A stretch of 64,000 nucleotides of DNA from Flavobacterium psychrolimnae (lineage in GTDB: Bacteria > Bacteroidota > Bacteroidia > Flavobacteriales > Flavobacteriaceae), in the NCBI RefSeq assembly GCF_003312425.1, contig NZ_QNUX01000003.1, positions 248,001-312,000 on the forward strand. The letters are read 5' to 3'. The notes below the pieces were generated by a model that was not told where the DNA came from, searched no databases, and was given only the letters and a program-made list of their open reading frames with translations. Shown here piece by piece: positions 43,879 to 52,839 of the stretch (positions are counted from its first letter, which is position 1; each line of letters opens with the position of its first letter). A program made the translations under genes and the position numbers.

Positions 43879-44487
43879 ATGGCTTTTGAATTACCACAAT
43901 TACCTTATGCGTACGACGCATTAGAACCTTATATTGATGCGCGCACGATGGAAATTCATCACACGAAACATCACAACGCTTACATTACCAACGTGAATGC
44001 TGCAATTGCAGGTACGGATATGGAAGGTAAGACCATCGAAAATATTTTGATTAATCTTGATATGAAAAACATGCCAGTTCGTAACAATGGTGGTGGTTTT
44101 TATAATCATAATTTGTTTTGGACGGTTATGACACCAGACGGTGGCGGACTTCCAACTGGAGATTTATTGGCAGCGATTGAAGCTTCTTTTGGAACTTTTG
44201 AAGAATTTAAAGCAAGTTTCAGCAAAGCTGGAGCAACACAATTTGGTTCTGGATGGGCTTGGCTTTGTGTTCATAAAGGTGGAAAATTAGAAGTTTGCGG
44301 CACTCCAAATCAAGACAATCCATTGATGCCAGGTGTAGGTTGTGGCGGAACTCCAATTTTAGCGATGGATGTTTGGGAACATGCTTACTATTTGCATTAT
44401 CAAAACAGAAGACCAGATTATATCGAAGCTTTTTTCAATGTAATTAACTGGACGGAAGTGGCTAGAAGATTTGCTTTAGAGAAATAG
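43879..44487 (+). CDS. sodA: Superoxide dismutase (Mn or cambialistic Mn/Fe)
   Basis: A 202-residue Fe/Mn superoxide dismutase. The metal ligands are His27 (MEIHHTKHH), His77 ([10 protein letters not shown]), Asp164 and His168 ([10 protein letters not shown]). The outer-sphere Gln in NQDNPLM (about 145) and Gly in the NNGGGFYNH segment favour Mn over Fe; the Fe type normally has Gln in the latter position. There is no signal peptide, so it is cytosolic. It has its own -7 box and a terminator directly after. The metal is inferred. Confidence 0.93.
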   Translation: MAFELPQLPYAYDALEPYIDARTMEIHHTKHHNAYITNVNAAIAGTDMEGKTIENILINLDMKNMPVRNNGGGFYNHNLFWTVMTPDGGGLPTGDLLAAIEASFGTFEEFKASFSKAGATQFGSGWAWLCVHKGGKLEVCGTPNQDNPLMPGVGCGGTPILAMDVWEHAYYLHYQNRRPDYIEAFFNVINWTEVARRFALEK

Positions 44488-44524
44488 TTTTTTTTTCGAA
44501 AAACCTAGAATAAAGAATATAGAG

Positions 44525-44565
44525 AATAGACAAAGTGACTTAAAAGTTAATTTGTCTATTTTTTT
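44525..44565 (+). terminator. Terminator after sod
   Basis: AATAGACAAA (44525-44534) pairs with TTTGTCTATT (44551-44560), followed by T residues. Confidence 0.75.
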
Positions 44566-44597
44566 ATGCCTTATAGTTTGCTCATATTTCACATCAA

Positions 44598-44632
44598 AAA
44601 AGACGAATAAACTCTTGGCTTATTCGTCTTTT
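44598..44632. terminator. Second hairpin in the sod-purF gap
   Basis: AAAAGACGAATAA (44598-44610) and TTATTCGTCTTTT (44620-44632) pair perfectly around a 9-nt loop. It may terminate either strand. Confidence 0.65.
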
Positions 44633-44689
44633 CTATTTTCTATTCTCTTTCTTCTATTCTCTTTTATCAGACTTTATTCCAATAAAAAA

Positions 44690-44712
44690 GGTGGAATTGC
44701 TTCCACCCTTTT
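44690..44712 (-). terminator. Terminator after the PurF-type gene
   Basis: GGTGGAA (44690-44696) and TTCCACC (44701-44707). On the minus strand the stem is followed by a run of T (44689-44684). Confidence 0.68.
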
Positions 44713-44842
44713 TGCCCCAAATCTACCATAAACTTAACCTACTAATGTTATGGTGAGTCAAAATTATAGTACTTGTTCGTTGCTGCCAAATAAATTAGAT
44801 GAACAACTTAGAAAACCGATTAAAACCCCATCAGGCCAAATA

Positions 44843-46741
44843 TTAATAGGCTCTGGCGTCTTTTCCTTCATAAAAGTTCATGAATGCTCGGTTTACTACT
44901 CGGTTTCCTCCTGGCGTAGGATAGTCTCCGGTAAAATACCAATCTCCTAAATTCTTAGGACAAGCAATGTGTAAATCTTCTACAGTTTGGAAAATAATTT
45001 TCACTTCGGCTTTGATTTCTGGTGAACTCAACATTTCGGCAATTTTATCCGAAACCTCTTGCGCTTCAAAAGGTGCATATATCGCTGTCACATAATTTAC
45101 AACCTCACTATCCTTGAAATTTTCCTGCGCTTTGCATTTCGCGTAAACTTCATCAACAATATGATACAAGTTTCTTTCTTTTAGCAATTCTAAAGCTGCT
45201 TTGAAAGCCACTAAACCTTCCAGTTTTGCCATATCAATTCCGTAACAATCCGGATAGCGTATTTGTGGTGCCGATGAAACGACAACAATTCGCTTTGGAT
45301 TCAAACGATCCATCATTTTGATAATACTCATTTTCAAGGTAGTTCCTCGAACAATACTATCATCAATAATAACTAAATTATCCGTTGGTTTTATAACGCC
45401 ATAGGTTACATCATAAACGTGAGCTACTAAATCGTCACGACTACTATCCTCTGTAATAAAGGTTCTTAGTTTCGCATCTTTGATGGCTACTTTTTCCGTA
45501 CGAATTTTTACTGCTAATAATTCTTGCAGTGATTCCTTCGTTAATGTATTTCTGTTTTGCAGAATATAATTATTCTTTCTTTGATTCAAGAAATCTTGTG
45601 CCGCTTCAACCAATCCGTAGAAAGAAGTTTCAGCCGTATTTGGAATATAAGAGAAAACCGTATTGTCTGTATCTTGATCAATTGATTTCAAAACCGCCGG
45701 AAGAATAAGTCTTCCCAGTGTTTTTCTTTCTTGATATATTTCGGCATCACTTCCTCTGGAGAAATAAATTCGCTCAAAAGAACAGGCTTTTTTAACCGTT
45801 GGCGCAAGAATTTCCTGCATAGAAACCGTTCCGTTTTTCTTGATAATTAATGCGTTTCCTGGTTCAATTTCCTGAACTTTTTCGAAAGGGACATTGAAAA
45901 CCGTTTGGATTACAGGTCTTTCTGAGGCTACTACCACTATTTCATCATCTTGATAAAAATAAGCGGGACGAATTCCTGCCGGATCTCTAAAAACAAATGA
46001 ATCACCATGACCTAAAAGTCCTGCCATTGCGTAACCGCCATCTAAATTTTTAGAAGCTCGGGCCAAAATCTTGGCAACATCAAGTTTCTCTGCAATTACC
46101 GGCGAAGCTTCTCTTTTTGTCAATCCATTATTTTTACATTCTTGGTACAAATCAGTTACTTCATCATCCAAAAAGTGACCTATTTTTTCCATTACCGTAA
46201 CCGTATCCGCCATTTCTTTTGGATGCTGACCTAGTTCCACTAAACTTTGAAAAAGCTCTTTAACATTCGTCATGTTGAAATTTCCAGCCAAAATCAAGTT
46301 TCTGTGCATCCAGTTATTCTGACGTAAAAAAGGATGAACACTTTCGATGCTGTTTTTCCCAAAAGTTCCGTAACGAACGTGTCCCAAAAACAATTCACCT
46401 AAATAAGGAATTTTATGTTTTTGTAACGCCACATCATCTGCGTATTCGGGATGAGCGGCCATTTCCTCATTTATTCTGTCGTTTATCTGAGCAAAAACAT
46501 CCTGAATTGGTTGCGCGTGATTGGAACGAACACGACTAATGTAGCGTTCTCCCGGTTCCACGTCTAATTTAATACTTGCAAAACCAGCACCATCTTGACC
46601 GCGATTGTGTTGTTTTTCCATCAAAAGATACATTTTTTGGATTCCGTAAAAAGCTGTTCCGTATTTCTCTTTGTAAAATTCAAGCGGTTTAAGTAATCTA
46701 ATTAAGGCTATACCACACTCGTGTTTTAAAGCATCGCTCAT
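44843..46741 (-). CDS. purF: Amidophosphoribosyltransferase-type protein (long PurF form)
   Basis: A 632-residue protein with an N-terminal glutamine amidotransferase class II domain. The nucleophile is probably Cys9 in LKHECGIALIRL, preceded by a short propeptide; HNRGQDGAGFASI and FLGHVRYGT are further Ntn-hydrolase blocks. The phosphoribosyltransferase domain contains VIIDDSIVRGTTLKMSI (about 466-482). PurF transfers ammonia from glutamine to PRPP in the first step of purine synthesis. At 632 residues it is longer than typical PurF (about 500), with extra C-terminal sequence, so it may be a paralogue specific to Bacteroidota. It follows the PfkB-type kinase gene by 129 bp, with a weak terminator between. 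Confidence 0.82.
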   Translation of the reverse strand: MSDALKHECGIALIRLLKPLEFYKEKYGTAFYGIQKMYLLMEKQHNRGQDGAGFASIKLDVEPGERYISRVRSNHAQPIQDVFAQINDRINEEMAAHPEYADDVALQKHKIPYLGELFLGHVRYGTFGKNSIESVHPFLRQNNWMHRNLILAGNFNMTNVKELFQSLVELGQHPKEMADTVTVMEKIGHFLDDEVTDLYQECKNNGLTKREASPVIAEKLDVAKILARASKNLDGGYAMAGLLGHGDSFVFRDPAGIRPAYFYQDDEIVVVASERPVIQTVFNVPFEKVQEIEPGNALIIKKNGTVSMQEILAPTVKKACSFERIYFSRGSDAEIYQERKTLGRLILPAVLKSIDQDTDNTVFSYIPNTAETSFYGLVEAAQDFLNQRKNNYILQNRNTLTKESLQELLAVKIRTEKVAIKDAKLRTFITEDSSRDDLVAHVYDVTYGVIKPTDNLVIIDDSIVRGTTLKMSIIKMMDRLNPKRIVVVSSAPQIRYPDCYGIDMAKLEGLVAFKAALELLKERNLYHIVDEVYAKCKAQENFKDSEVVNYVTAIYAPFEAQEVSDKIAEMLSSPEIKAEVKIIFQTVEDLHIACPKNLGDWYFTGDYPTPGGNRVVNRAFMNFYEGKDARAY

Positions 46742-46843
46742 TGTAAAGTTGTTTGTGTTGTTGTGTTATTCTAAAAAATAAATTGAACTGATTAAAAAAT
46801 GATAAATCAGATGTAATTCCCTGCTAATTTTTGGTGACAAAAA

Positions 46844-46863
46844 AAACCCCGTTTCCGAGGTTT
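46844..46863 (-). terminator. Weak terminator after the PfkB-type gene
   Basis: AAACCCCG pairs with CGAGGTTT around TTTC with one mismatch. On the minus strand a run of T follows the stem. Confidence 0.55.
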
Positions 46864-46870
46864 CAATATA

Positions 46871-47794
46871 TTATAATTCTATGTCAAATTGTGTCAGTGA
46901 TTTGAATTGTTGCAATCTGGACACTACTTCTGTTTTATCTAAATCGAGCATTCTTTCGGTTCCAAATTTCTCCACACAAAAGGAAGCCAAATTCGATCCC
47001 TGAATAATTGCATTTTTCATATTTTCGAATGAAATATTTTCGCTCTGTGTTAAATATCCTGCAAATCCTCCGGCAAAAGTATCTCCTGCTCCAGTTGGAT
47101 CAAAAACTTCTTCAAGTGGTAATGCCGGTGCAAAGAAAACTTCTTTATTATGAAAAATAAGTGCTCCGTGTTCCCCTTTTTTAATTACAACATATTTAGG
47201 TCCCATCGCTTGGATTTTTGCAGCCGCTTTCACTAAAGAATATTCTCCAGAAAGTTGTCTTGCTTCCTCATCATTGATGGTTATTACATCTACACGTTTT
47301 ATTACATCCATCAATTCCGGCAACGCACAATCCATCCAAAAATTCATAGTATCTAATACTGTTAATTTAGGCTGAGTCTCCATTTGGTCCAAAACACTGC
47401 TTTGTACCAATGGATGTAAGTTTCCTAACATTACTATTTCGGCATTTTTATAGTCTTGAGGAACTTTTGGTTGAAAATCAGCCAAAACGTTTAATTGAGT
47501 ATCCAGCGTATCTCTAGAATTCAAGTCATTGTGATAACGACCACTCCAAAAGAAAGTTTTCCCACCATTTACAACTTCAAGACCAGAAATATCTATGTTT
47601 CTTGCGGTCAATAAATCTAAATATTCTTGTGGAAAATCATCACCAACTACAGAAACTATAGCAGATTGTACATTAAAAAAAGAAGCGGATAGACCGATAT
47701 AAGTTGCTGCACCACCTAAAATTTTGTCCGTTTTTCCAAATGGAGTTTCAATTGCGTCGAAAGCTACTGTTCCAACAATCAATAATTTATTCAT
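46871..47794 (-). CDS. PfkB-family carbohydrate/nucleoside kinase
   Basis: A 307-residue ribokinase-superfamily kinase. The N-terminal block ILGGAATYIGLSASFF (about 25-40) is the GG switch region, and DPTGAGDTFAGGFAGYL (about 233-249) is the catalytic signature with the base Asp. The substrate cannot be fixed; the sequence is closer to the ribokinase/adenosine-kinase branch than to phosphofructokinases. It precedes the long PurF-type gene on the same strand, suggesting a link to ribose or nucleoside metabolism. Confidence 0.85.
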   Translation of the reverse strand: MNKLLIVGTVAFDAIETPFGKTDKILGGAATYIGLSASFFNVQSAIVSVVGDDFPQEYLDLLTARNIDISGLEVVNGGKTFFWSGRYHNDLNSRDTLDTQLNVLADFQPKVPQDYKNAEIVMLGNLHPLVQSSVLDQMETQPKLTVLDTMNFWMDCALPELMDVIKRVDVITINDEEARQLSGEYSLVKAAAKIQAMGPKYVVIKKGEHGALIFHNKEVFFAPALPLEEVFDPTGAGDTFAGGFAGYLTQSENISFENMKNAIIQGSNLASFCVEKFGTERMLDLDKTEVVSRLQQFKSLTQFDIEL

Positions 47795-47817
47795 TATATA
47801 CGTTTCGAATTAAGGCG

Positions 47818-47848
47818 CAAAGATAGTTTATAAGTTGTAAAGTTGCAA
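47818..47848 (-). promoter_or_regulatory. Promoter of the PfkB-type kinase gene
   Basis: On the minus strand TTG (47848-47846), a 20-bp spacer and TATCTTTG (47825-47818), with a leader of about 18 nt. Confidence 0.65.
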
Positions 47849-47954
47849 TGGTTTTAAATCTCAAAGTTTACTTAAAATATTAGCTTAATTTCTATTTATA
47901 AAAGGTTTCTAAATGTATTACTTAAAATTTTCATTTTGATAAATTGGCTTAAAT

Positions 47955-47981
47955 TTGCTTGTCGTTTTTTAACTAAATTTG
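47955..47981 (+). promoter_or_regulatory. Promoter of the small lipoprotein gene
   Basis: TTG (47955-47957), a 16-bp spacer and TAAATTTG (47974-47981), 20 bp before the ATG at 48002. Confidence 0.5.
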
Positions 47982-48001
47982 TTTAACAATAATTTAAAAT
48001 A

Positions 48002-48577
48002 ATGAAAATAAAATCAAGTTTCTTAGTTTTAATTTTTTTGCTAATCTCATGCGAAAGTAAGGAGCCAAATTTTTCTAAAGAAATTATTAGAAATTTTAGC
48101 GAATCTAGCGAGGTTAACGACACTATAATCAAAGTACCTCCGCCCATTTCATACCAAATTGACTTATACGTTAAGGCTAGTGATAAAGAAATACTTTTAA
48201 GTAGCGTTAGTGAATTGTTATTTATATATAAAAACCATTACTTTTTAGAATTTGATTCTTTTGCAAAATTTCTAAATGCTGTTTTAAATCAAGATTATGT
48301 TTTGGACAATAAAGTACATAATAAAAAAACTTATTTAGAAAGTTTTAAAGTTAACCCAAATATTGAAAAAGATTTCAACCGCTTAGGTATTAAGGGGTTT
48401 TTAACAAAATATTCAAAAGAAACAGCTTCAAAAAGAATAGCTCTCAAACGCGAAATTATAAAAGAAGGAGAATACTCAACCATAGCATACATTTTATTCA
48501 AAAATGGGTATGATTTAAGTTCTGATTGTTATCTAGGAATTGATTACATTAGAAAAAGAGAAGAATCTTTTAAATAA
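48002..48577 (+). CDS. Predicted lipoprotein of unknown function (191 aa)
   Basis: I do not recognise the family. The N-terminus is a lipoprotein signal (SFLVLIFLLISC, Cys17). The mature part is highly charged, Lys/Glu rich and probably mostly helical, without enzyme motifs. Base composition looks even more A+T rich than that of its neighbours, which may mean recent acquisition. It has its own promoter. Its stop codon directly abuts the stop of the convergent rnhA gene (48577/48578), leaving no room for a terminator between them. Confidence 0.7.
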   Translation: MKIKSSFLVLIFLLISCESKEPNFSKEIIRNFSESSEVNDTIIKVPPPISYQIDLYVKASDKEILLSSVSELLFIYKNHYFLEFDSFAKFLNAVLNQDYVLDNKVHNKKTYLESFKVNPNIEKDFNRLGIKGFLTKYSKETASKRIALKREIIKEGEYSTIAYILFKNGYDLSSDCYLGIDYIRKREESFK

Positions 48578-49057
48578 TCACAACAGTTTTGCCTCTTCTT
48601 TTTCATAGAAAGCATCTACAGAAAGTTGTTTTTGCATCGAAGCCATAACGGCCAATTCATCGCACCTTTCGTTTTGAACATGATTGTTATGCCCTTTGAT
48701 CCATTTGAAATCTACTTTGTGTTTTCTGTAGACTATTAAAAAACGCTTCCACAAATCGGAATTTTTCCTATCAACAAATCCTTTTTTTTCCCAACCTAAA
48801 ACCCATTTTTTAACCACCGAATCAACTACATATTTAGAATCAGAAACAACTAAAACCCTAGTGTTCGGATTTTTTAACTTTTCAAGACCAACAATAACAG
48901 CTAATAATTCCATTCTATTATTGGTCGTACGACGAAAACCTTCATAAAATTCTTTCTTATACGGTTTTCCCACCCATTCCATGACTACTCCGTAACCGCC
49001 ATTTCCAGGATTCCCTTTGGCAGCACCATCAGTATATATATGTACGTCGTGTTCCAT
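48578..49057 (-). CDS. rnhA: Ribonuclease HI
   Basis: A 159-residue RNase H1 that degrades the RNA strand of RNA-DNA hybrids. The catalytic acidic residues are Asp10 (IYTDGAAKGNPG), Glu50 (NNRMELLAV), Asp73 (VVSDSKYVVDSV) and Asp133 (NERCDELAV), with His123 in KGHNNH. It has the basic handle region (WVLGWEKKGFVDRKNSDLW) of E. coli-like enzymes. It follows purN on the same strand with a 7-bp gap, so they are probably co-transcribed. Confidence 0.95.
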   Translation of the reverse strand: MEHDVHIYTDGAAKGNPGNGGYGVVMEWVGKPYKKEFYEGFRRTTNNRMELLAVIVGLEKLKNPNTRVLVVSDSKYVVDSVVKKWVLGWEKKGFVDRKNSDLWKRFLIVYRKHKVDFKWIKGHNNHVQNERCDELAVMASMQKQLSVDAFYEKEEAKLL

Positions 49058-49064
49058 TTATGAA

Positions 49065-49634
49065 TTAGGATTTTTGATTTAGGATTCCCTCTATTACTGT
49101 TGGGAAATATTTTTGTTCTAATTCATGTATTTTTGCAGCTACTTCTTCCGGTGTTTCATCACCCGCTAAAACAACATTTTGTTGAAAAATAATATTTCCT
49201 TCATCATAATTTTCATTTACAAAATGAATGGTAATTCCCGTTTCCTTTTCATTATTGGCAACAATTGCATTGTGAATGTGCATGCCATACATTCCTTTTC
49301 CGCCATACTTTGGCAACAATGCAGGATGAATATTTATGATCTTATCCGGATAGGCTGCAATGATATTTTCTGGAAATTTCAACAAAAAACCAGCTAAAAC
49401 AATCAAATCAGGTTGAATTACGTTTATTTTTTGTAATAATTCACTTTCAAAAAGCTGTTCTTTTGAGAAAATTTGTGTTGGAACCCCATACTTTTTTGCT
49501 CTTTCAATTACTTTGGCATTTGGGTTGTTTGTGAACACCGCTGCTACGGTTCCCAGTTTAGATTGTACAAAATACTTTATGATATTCTCAGCATTAGTAC
49601 CCGATCCAGAAGCAAAAAGCACAATTTTTTTCAT
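49065..49634 (-). CDS. purN: Phosphoribosylglycinamide formyltransferase
   Basis: A 189-residue enzyme that formylates GAR with 10-formyl-tetrahydrofolate in purine synthesis. The start MKKIVLFASGSGTNAENII gives the phosphate-binding loop at 8-14. INIHPALLPKYGGKGMYG (about 101-118) and GITIHFVNENYDEGNII hold the catalytic Asn/His/Asp set. I chose 49634 because the 19 upstream codons are hydrophobic and not family-like. It lies upstream of rnhA, and the acpP cluster diverges from it. Confidence 0.94.
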   Translation of the reverse strand: MKKIVLFASGSGTNAENIIKYFVQSKLGTVAAVFTNNPNAKVIERAKKYGVPTQIFSKEQLFESELLQKINVIQPDLIVLAGFLLKFPENIIAAYPDKIINIHPALLPKYGGKGMYGMHIHNAIVANNEKETGITIHFVNENYDEGNIIFQQNVVLAGDETPEEVAAKIHELEQKYFPTVIEGILNQKS

Positions 49635-49751
49635 AACGTAGCATGTTTTAATTGCACAAAAAAAGGCATAAAAAATGAAAATAAATAACATTGTCTCGGG
49701 TTTGTTAAAATAAATTTCATAAATTAGATGTCACATTTATTAACTAAATAG

Positions 49752-49780
49752 TTGTTTTAAAATAAAGTTTTTTATTTTTG
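49752..49780 (+). promoter_or_regulatory. Promoter of acpP
   Basis: TTG (49752-49754), an 18-bp spacer and TATTTTTG (49773-49780): one of the best consensus matches in the window. The leader is about 25 nt. Confidence 0.75.
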
Positions 49781-49810
49781 CCAACAAATTAAATTCTAAA
49801 ATTAAAGATT

Positions 49811-50047
49811 ATGTCAGACATTGCATCAAGAGTAAAAGCGATTATCGTAGACAAATTAGGCGTTGACGAAAACGAAGTTGTAACAGAAGCAAGCTTCACT
49901 AATGATTTAGGAGCTGACTCATTAGACACTGTTGAGCTTATTATGGAATTCGAAAAAGAATTTGATATCCAAATTCCAGACGATCAAGCAGAAAACATCG
50001 CTACTGTAGGTCAAGCAATCTCTTACATCGAGGAAGCTAAAAAATAA
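49811..50047 (+). CDS. acpP: Acyl carrier protein
   Basis: A 78-residue acidic carrier of growing acyl chains. The phosphopantetheine attachment site is Ser37 in [14 protein letters not shown], followed by [21 protein letters not shown]. Length and motif are standard. It is the first gene of the acpP-fabF-rnc cluster. A strong terminator follows immediately, which fits the need for much more carrier than FabF. Confidence 0.98.
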   Translation: MSDIASRVKAIIVDKLGVDENEVVTEASFTNDLGADSLDTVELIMEFEKEFDIQIPDDQAENIATVGQAISYIEEAKK

Positions 50048-50055
50048 TAAAGTAC

Positions 50056-50095
50056 ACACCCGTTTGCATTTTTGTAAACGGGTGTTATTATTTTT
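50056..50095 (+). terminator. Terminator or attenuator between acpP and fabF
   Basis: ACACCCGTTT (50056-50065) pairs with AAACGGGTGT (50076-50085), and a long T run follows. It probably stops most transcripts after acpP. Confidence 0.8.
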
Positions 50096-50230
50096 TTTTT
50101 AAAATTAAATTCGAGATTGAATTTCAATCAAAAATATATTTATTGTAATACCCATGGCTCTTTTGTAATAGTAATACAGTAAAGAAAGCATGGGTTTTAT
50201 TTGTTTAAAGATAACAAAAATAAAGAATTT

Positions 50231-51484
50231 ATGGTATTAAGACGAGTTGTTGTAACAGGTTTAGGCGCTCTTACACCTATTGGAAATAACATTGAAGAAT
50301 ATTGGAACGGACTTATTAACGGGGTTAGCGGTGCCGCTCCAATAACCTATTTTGACGCTTCAAAATTTAAGACCCAATTTGCCTGCGAATTGAAAAATTT
50401 TAATGCTGAAGATTTTTTAGACAGAAAAGAAGCTCGAAAAATGGACCGTTATGCACAATATGCAATGGTTTCATCTGATGAAGCAGTACTTGATGCTGGT
50501 TTTAATTTCGAAAAATTAGACAAAGACAGAGTTGGTGTTATTTGGGGTTCAGGAATTGGCGGATTAGAAACGTTTCAAATTGAAATGTTGAACTTTGCAG
50601 CCGGCGATGGTACACCAAAATTCAATCCTTTCTTTATACCAAAAATGATTTCGGATATTGCCGGTGGCCATATTTCTATAAAATACGGATTCAGAGGTCC
50701 GAACTTTACCACTGTTTCAGCTTGTGCTTCTTCCACAAATGCTATTATTGATGCTTTCAACTACATCCGATTAGGTCATGCAGATGCCATGGTAACTGGA
50801 GGATCTGAAGCAGCAGTAACTATAGCAGGAATGGGAGGATTTAATGCTATGCATGCTTTATCTACCAGAAATGATGACCCTAAAACCGCTTCAAGACCAA
50901 TGGATAAAGACCGTGATGGTTTTATCTTAGGTGAAGGAGCCGGAGCACTAGTACTTGAAGAATATGAACACGCTGTAGCCCGTGGAGCAAAAATTTATTG
51001 TGAAGTAGGTGGCGGCGGAATGTCAGCTGATGCATATCACATTACTGCACCGCATCCTGAAGGATTAGGCGCTAAAAACGTAATGTTGAACTGTTTAAGA
51101 GATGCTGGCTTGCAAGCAACCGACGTTGATGGTGTAAATATGCACGGAACTTCAACACCACTTGGTGATATGGCAGAATCTAAGGCAATTTTACATGTTT
51201 TTGGTGAACATGCCTACACGATGAACTTAAATTCAACTAAATCCATGACGGGCCATTTACTTGGAGCAGCAGGAGCAGTTGAAACAATTTCTTCGATTCT
51301 TTCCTTGAAACATGGAATAGTACCTCCTACAATTAATCATTTTACGGATGATGAAAACATAGATTCTAAACTAAACTTTACATTTAATAAAGCTCAGAAA
51401 AGAGATATGAATGTTGTTATGAGTAATACTTTTGGTTTTGGAGGTCACAATGCTTGTGTATTGGTTAAAAAATTAGAAATCTAA
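50231..51484 (+). CDS. fabF: Beta-ketoacyl-ACP synthase II
   Basis: A 417-residue condensing enzyme of fatty-acid elongation. The catalytic Cys165 lies in TVSACASSTNAI, and the two histidines are in NMHGTSTPLGD and KSMTGHLLGAAGAVE. The C-terminal block NTFGFGGHNACVLVKK is typical. I set the start at 50231 (MVLRRVVVTGLGALTPIG); an upstream in-frame TTG would add ten codons unlike the family. The rnc gene follows after 6 bp. Confidence 0.96.
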   Translation: MVLRRVVVTGLGALTPIGNNIEEYWNGLINGVSGAAPITYFDASKFKTQFACELKNFNAEDFLDRKEARKMDRYAQYAMVSSDEAVLDAGFNFEKLDKDRVGVIWGSGIGGLETFQIEMLNFAAGDGTPKFNPFFIPKMISDIAGGHISIKYGFRGPNFTTVSACASSTNAIIDAFNYIRLGHADAMVTGGSEAAVTIAGMGGFNAMHALSTRNDDPKTASRPMDKDRDGFILGEGAGALVLEEYEHAVARGAKIYCEVGGGGMSADAYHITAPHPEGLGAKNVMLNCLRDAGLQATDVDGVNMHGTSTPLGDMAESKAILHVFGEHAYTMNLNSTKSMTGHLLGAAGAVETISSILSLKHGIVPPTINHFTDDENIDSKLNFTFNKAQKRDMNVVMSNTFGFGGHNACVLVKKLEI

Positions 51485-51490
51485 TTATAT

Positions 51491-52231
51491 ATGCGTATAA
51501 TCAGAAAAATATTTTCAAAATCCCGTTCTACAGAAGACGGGATTTTTTTTGATTCTATTCAGAAAATCTTAGGATTTGCTCCCGTAAATCTTGATTTTTA
51601 TAAAAAAGCATTCACCCATCGCTCCTCAAATCGCCTCGATATTTTAGGGAATCCCATCAATTACGAACGTTTAGAATTTTTGGGTGACGCTATGTTAAGT
51701 TCTGTTATTGCTGCTCATTTATTCAACAAAGCACCTGCAGGAGATGAAGGTTATTTGACTAAAATGCGCTCTAAAATTGTGAGCAGAGAGCACTTGAACG
51801 AATTAGGTAAAGACCTAAACTTAGTACAATATATAGAAAGCAAAGTGCCACTTCAGCATTTTGGAGAAAACATTCATGGTAATATTTTTGAATCATTAGT
51901 CGGAGCAATTTACCTAGACCGAGGTTATGTTTATTGTGAAAAATTCATTCAAAAAAGAGTTATAGTTCCTTACGTAGATATTGCAAGACTAGAAGGAAAA
52001 GTAATCAGCTATAAAAGTCTGATTATAGAATGGTGTCAAAAAGAGAAAAAAATATTTCATTATGATATTTTTGAAGACAATGCCATTGACGGGCAACGGT
52101 TGTTTGGTGTAAAACTAAGCATCGATAATAAAGTAATTGCAAAAGCAAGAGCAACCTCTAAAAAGAAGGCAGAAGAAAAAGCATCCCAACGCGCTTATTT
52201 TGCATTTCAAGAAAAAATGGATAGGAAATAA
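51491..52231 (+). CDS. rnc: Ribonuclease III
   Basis: A 246-residue double-strand-specific endoribonuclease for rRNA and mRNA processing. The signature NYERLEFLGDAMLSSVIA (about 54-71) and the metal-binding FESLVGAIYLDRG (about 135-147) are intact. The C-terminal double-stranded-RNA-binding domain runs from about 175 (SLIIEWCQKEKK) to KARATSKKKAEEKASQRAYF. The order fabF-rnc-IPExxxVDY-pyk suggests an operon, though a 114-bp gap follows. Confidence 0.94.
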   Translation: MRIIRKIFSKSRSTEDGIFFDSIQKILGFAPVNLDFYKKAFTHRSSNRLDILGNPINYERLEFLGDAMLSSVIAAHLFNKAPAGDEGYLTKMRSKIVSREHLNELGKDLNLVQYIESKVPLQHFGENIHGNIFESLVGAIYLDRGYVYCEKFIQKRVIVPYVDIARLEGKVISYKSLIIEWCQKEKKIFHYDIFEDNAIDGQRLFGVKLSIDNKVIAKARATSKKKAEEKASQRAYFAFQEKMDRK

Positions 52232-52345
52232 TCCCAATCTTAATAAAACTATATCGTTTTCGTTCATAAATTAACAAAAACAACACGTTTTGAGGGGCTT
52301 ATACTTCGTTAGAAATACTATATTTACATCTTATTTTTTCATGAA

Positions 52346-52834
52346 ATGGCTATTCATAAACTGGATCTTGGCGAATTTGACGAAATAGATTACTATCTTA
52401 TTGCAATTCATACTTCCTTAGAAGACTATCGATTGGCATTTTTTATTAATCAAAAGCTGCCTATAAACCTAAGTAAAAGTGAGAATGAAATTCAAATCAA
52501 TATAAAAGAAGGAGAGACTAATTTTTCCAGATTTTATTATAATGATATGGAAAGTACCATTACTTGGAATTTAATTCAAAATAAAAATGAGGTTGTCCAA
52601 TATAAAAAAGGAAATACTCAAAATCTATTTTCAGATGTAACAATGGAAGTAGCTACAAAAGTCTTTTTACTTCCTGAGTTTAAAAAAGTAGACTATTTTT
52701 TGAAAATAGAAAACAATGACGATGCTATGGATATATTCAAAATTCAGCTCCTATTAAATACCATAGACAGCATATCAACTGTTTATATAGTAGATACAAA
52801 TCAAATCAAATCTAAAAACAATTTAATTTTTTAA
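52346..52834 (+). CDS. IPExxxVDY family protein
   Basis: A 162-residue protein of the Bacteroidota-specific IPExxxVDY family, of unknown function. The defining motif appears as LPEFKKVDYFLKI (109-121), with Leu replacing the first Ile. The N-terminal half (DYYLIAIHTSLEDYRLAFF) is mixed alpha/beta, and there is no signal peptide or membrane span. It stands 5 bp before pyk and 114 bp after rnc, the usual place for this family. The conserved linkage suggests a link to glycolysis or to the fatty-acid cluster, but no role can be stated. Confidence 0.85.
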   Translation: MAIHKLDLGEFDEIDYYLIAIHTSLEDYRLAFFINQKLPINLSKSENEIQINIKEGETNFSRFYYNDMESTITWNLIQNKNEVVQYKKGNTQNLFSDVTMEVATKVFLLPEFKKVDYFLKIENNDDAMDIFKIQLLLNTIDSISTVYIVDTNQIKSKNNLIF

Positions 52835-52839
52835 TACAA

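Larger units (their letters stand above)
44488..44842. other. Intergenic region sod-purF-type gene
   Basis: A 355-bp gap between convergent genes. It contains three hairpins (44525, 44598, 44690) and pyrimidine-rich direct repeats of TTCTATTCTCTTT (44632-44665). A short in-frame stretch at its right end is not convincing as a gene. Confidence 0.6.

Noticed and set aside
44632-44665. CRISPR-like short repeats
   Set aside because: The TTCTATTCTCTTT copies are adjacent, imperfect and lack spacers; they are simple pyrimidine-rich repeats.
50201-50230. Ten extra N-terminal residues for fabF from a TTG
   Set aside because: FabF proteins start with MxLRRVVVTGLG; the ATG at 50231 fits.
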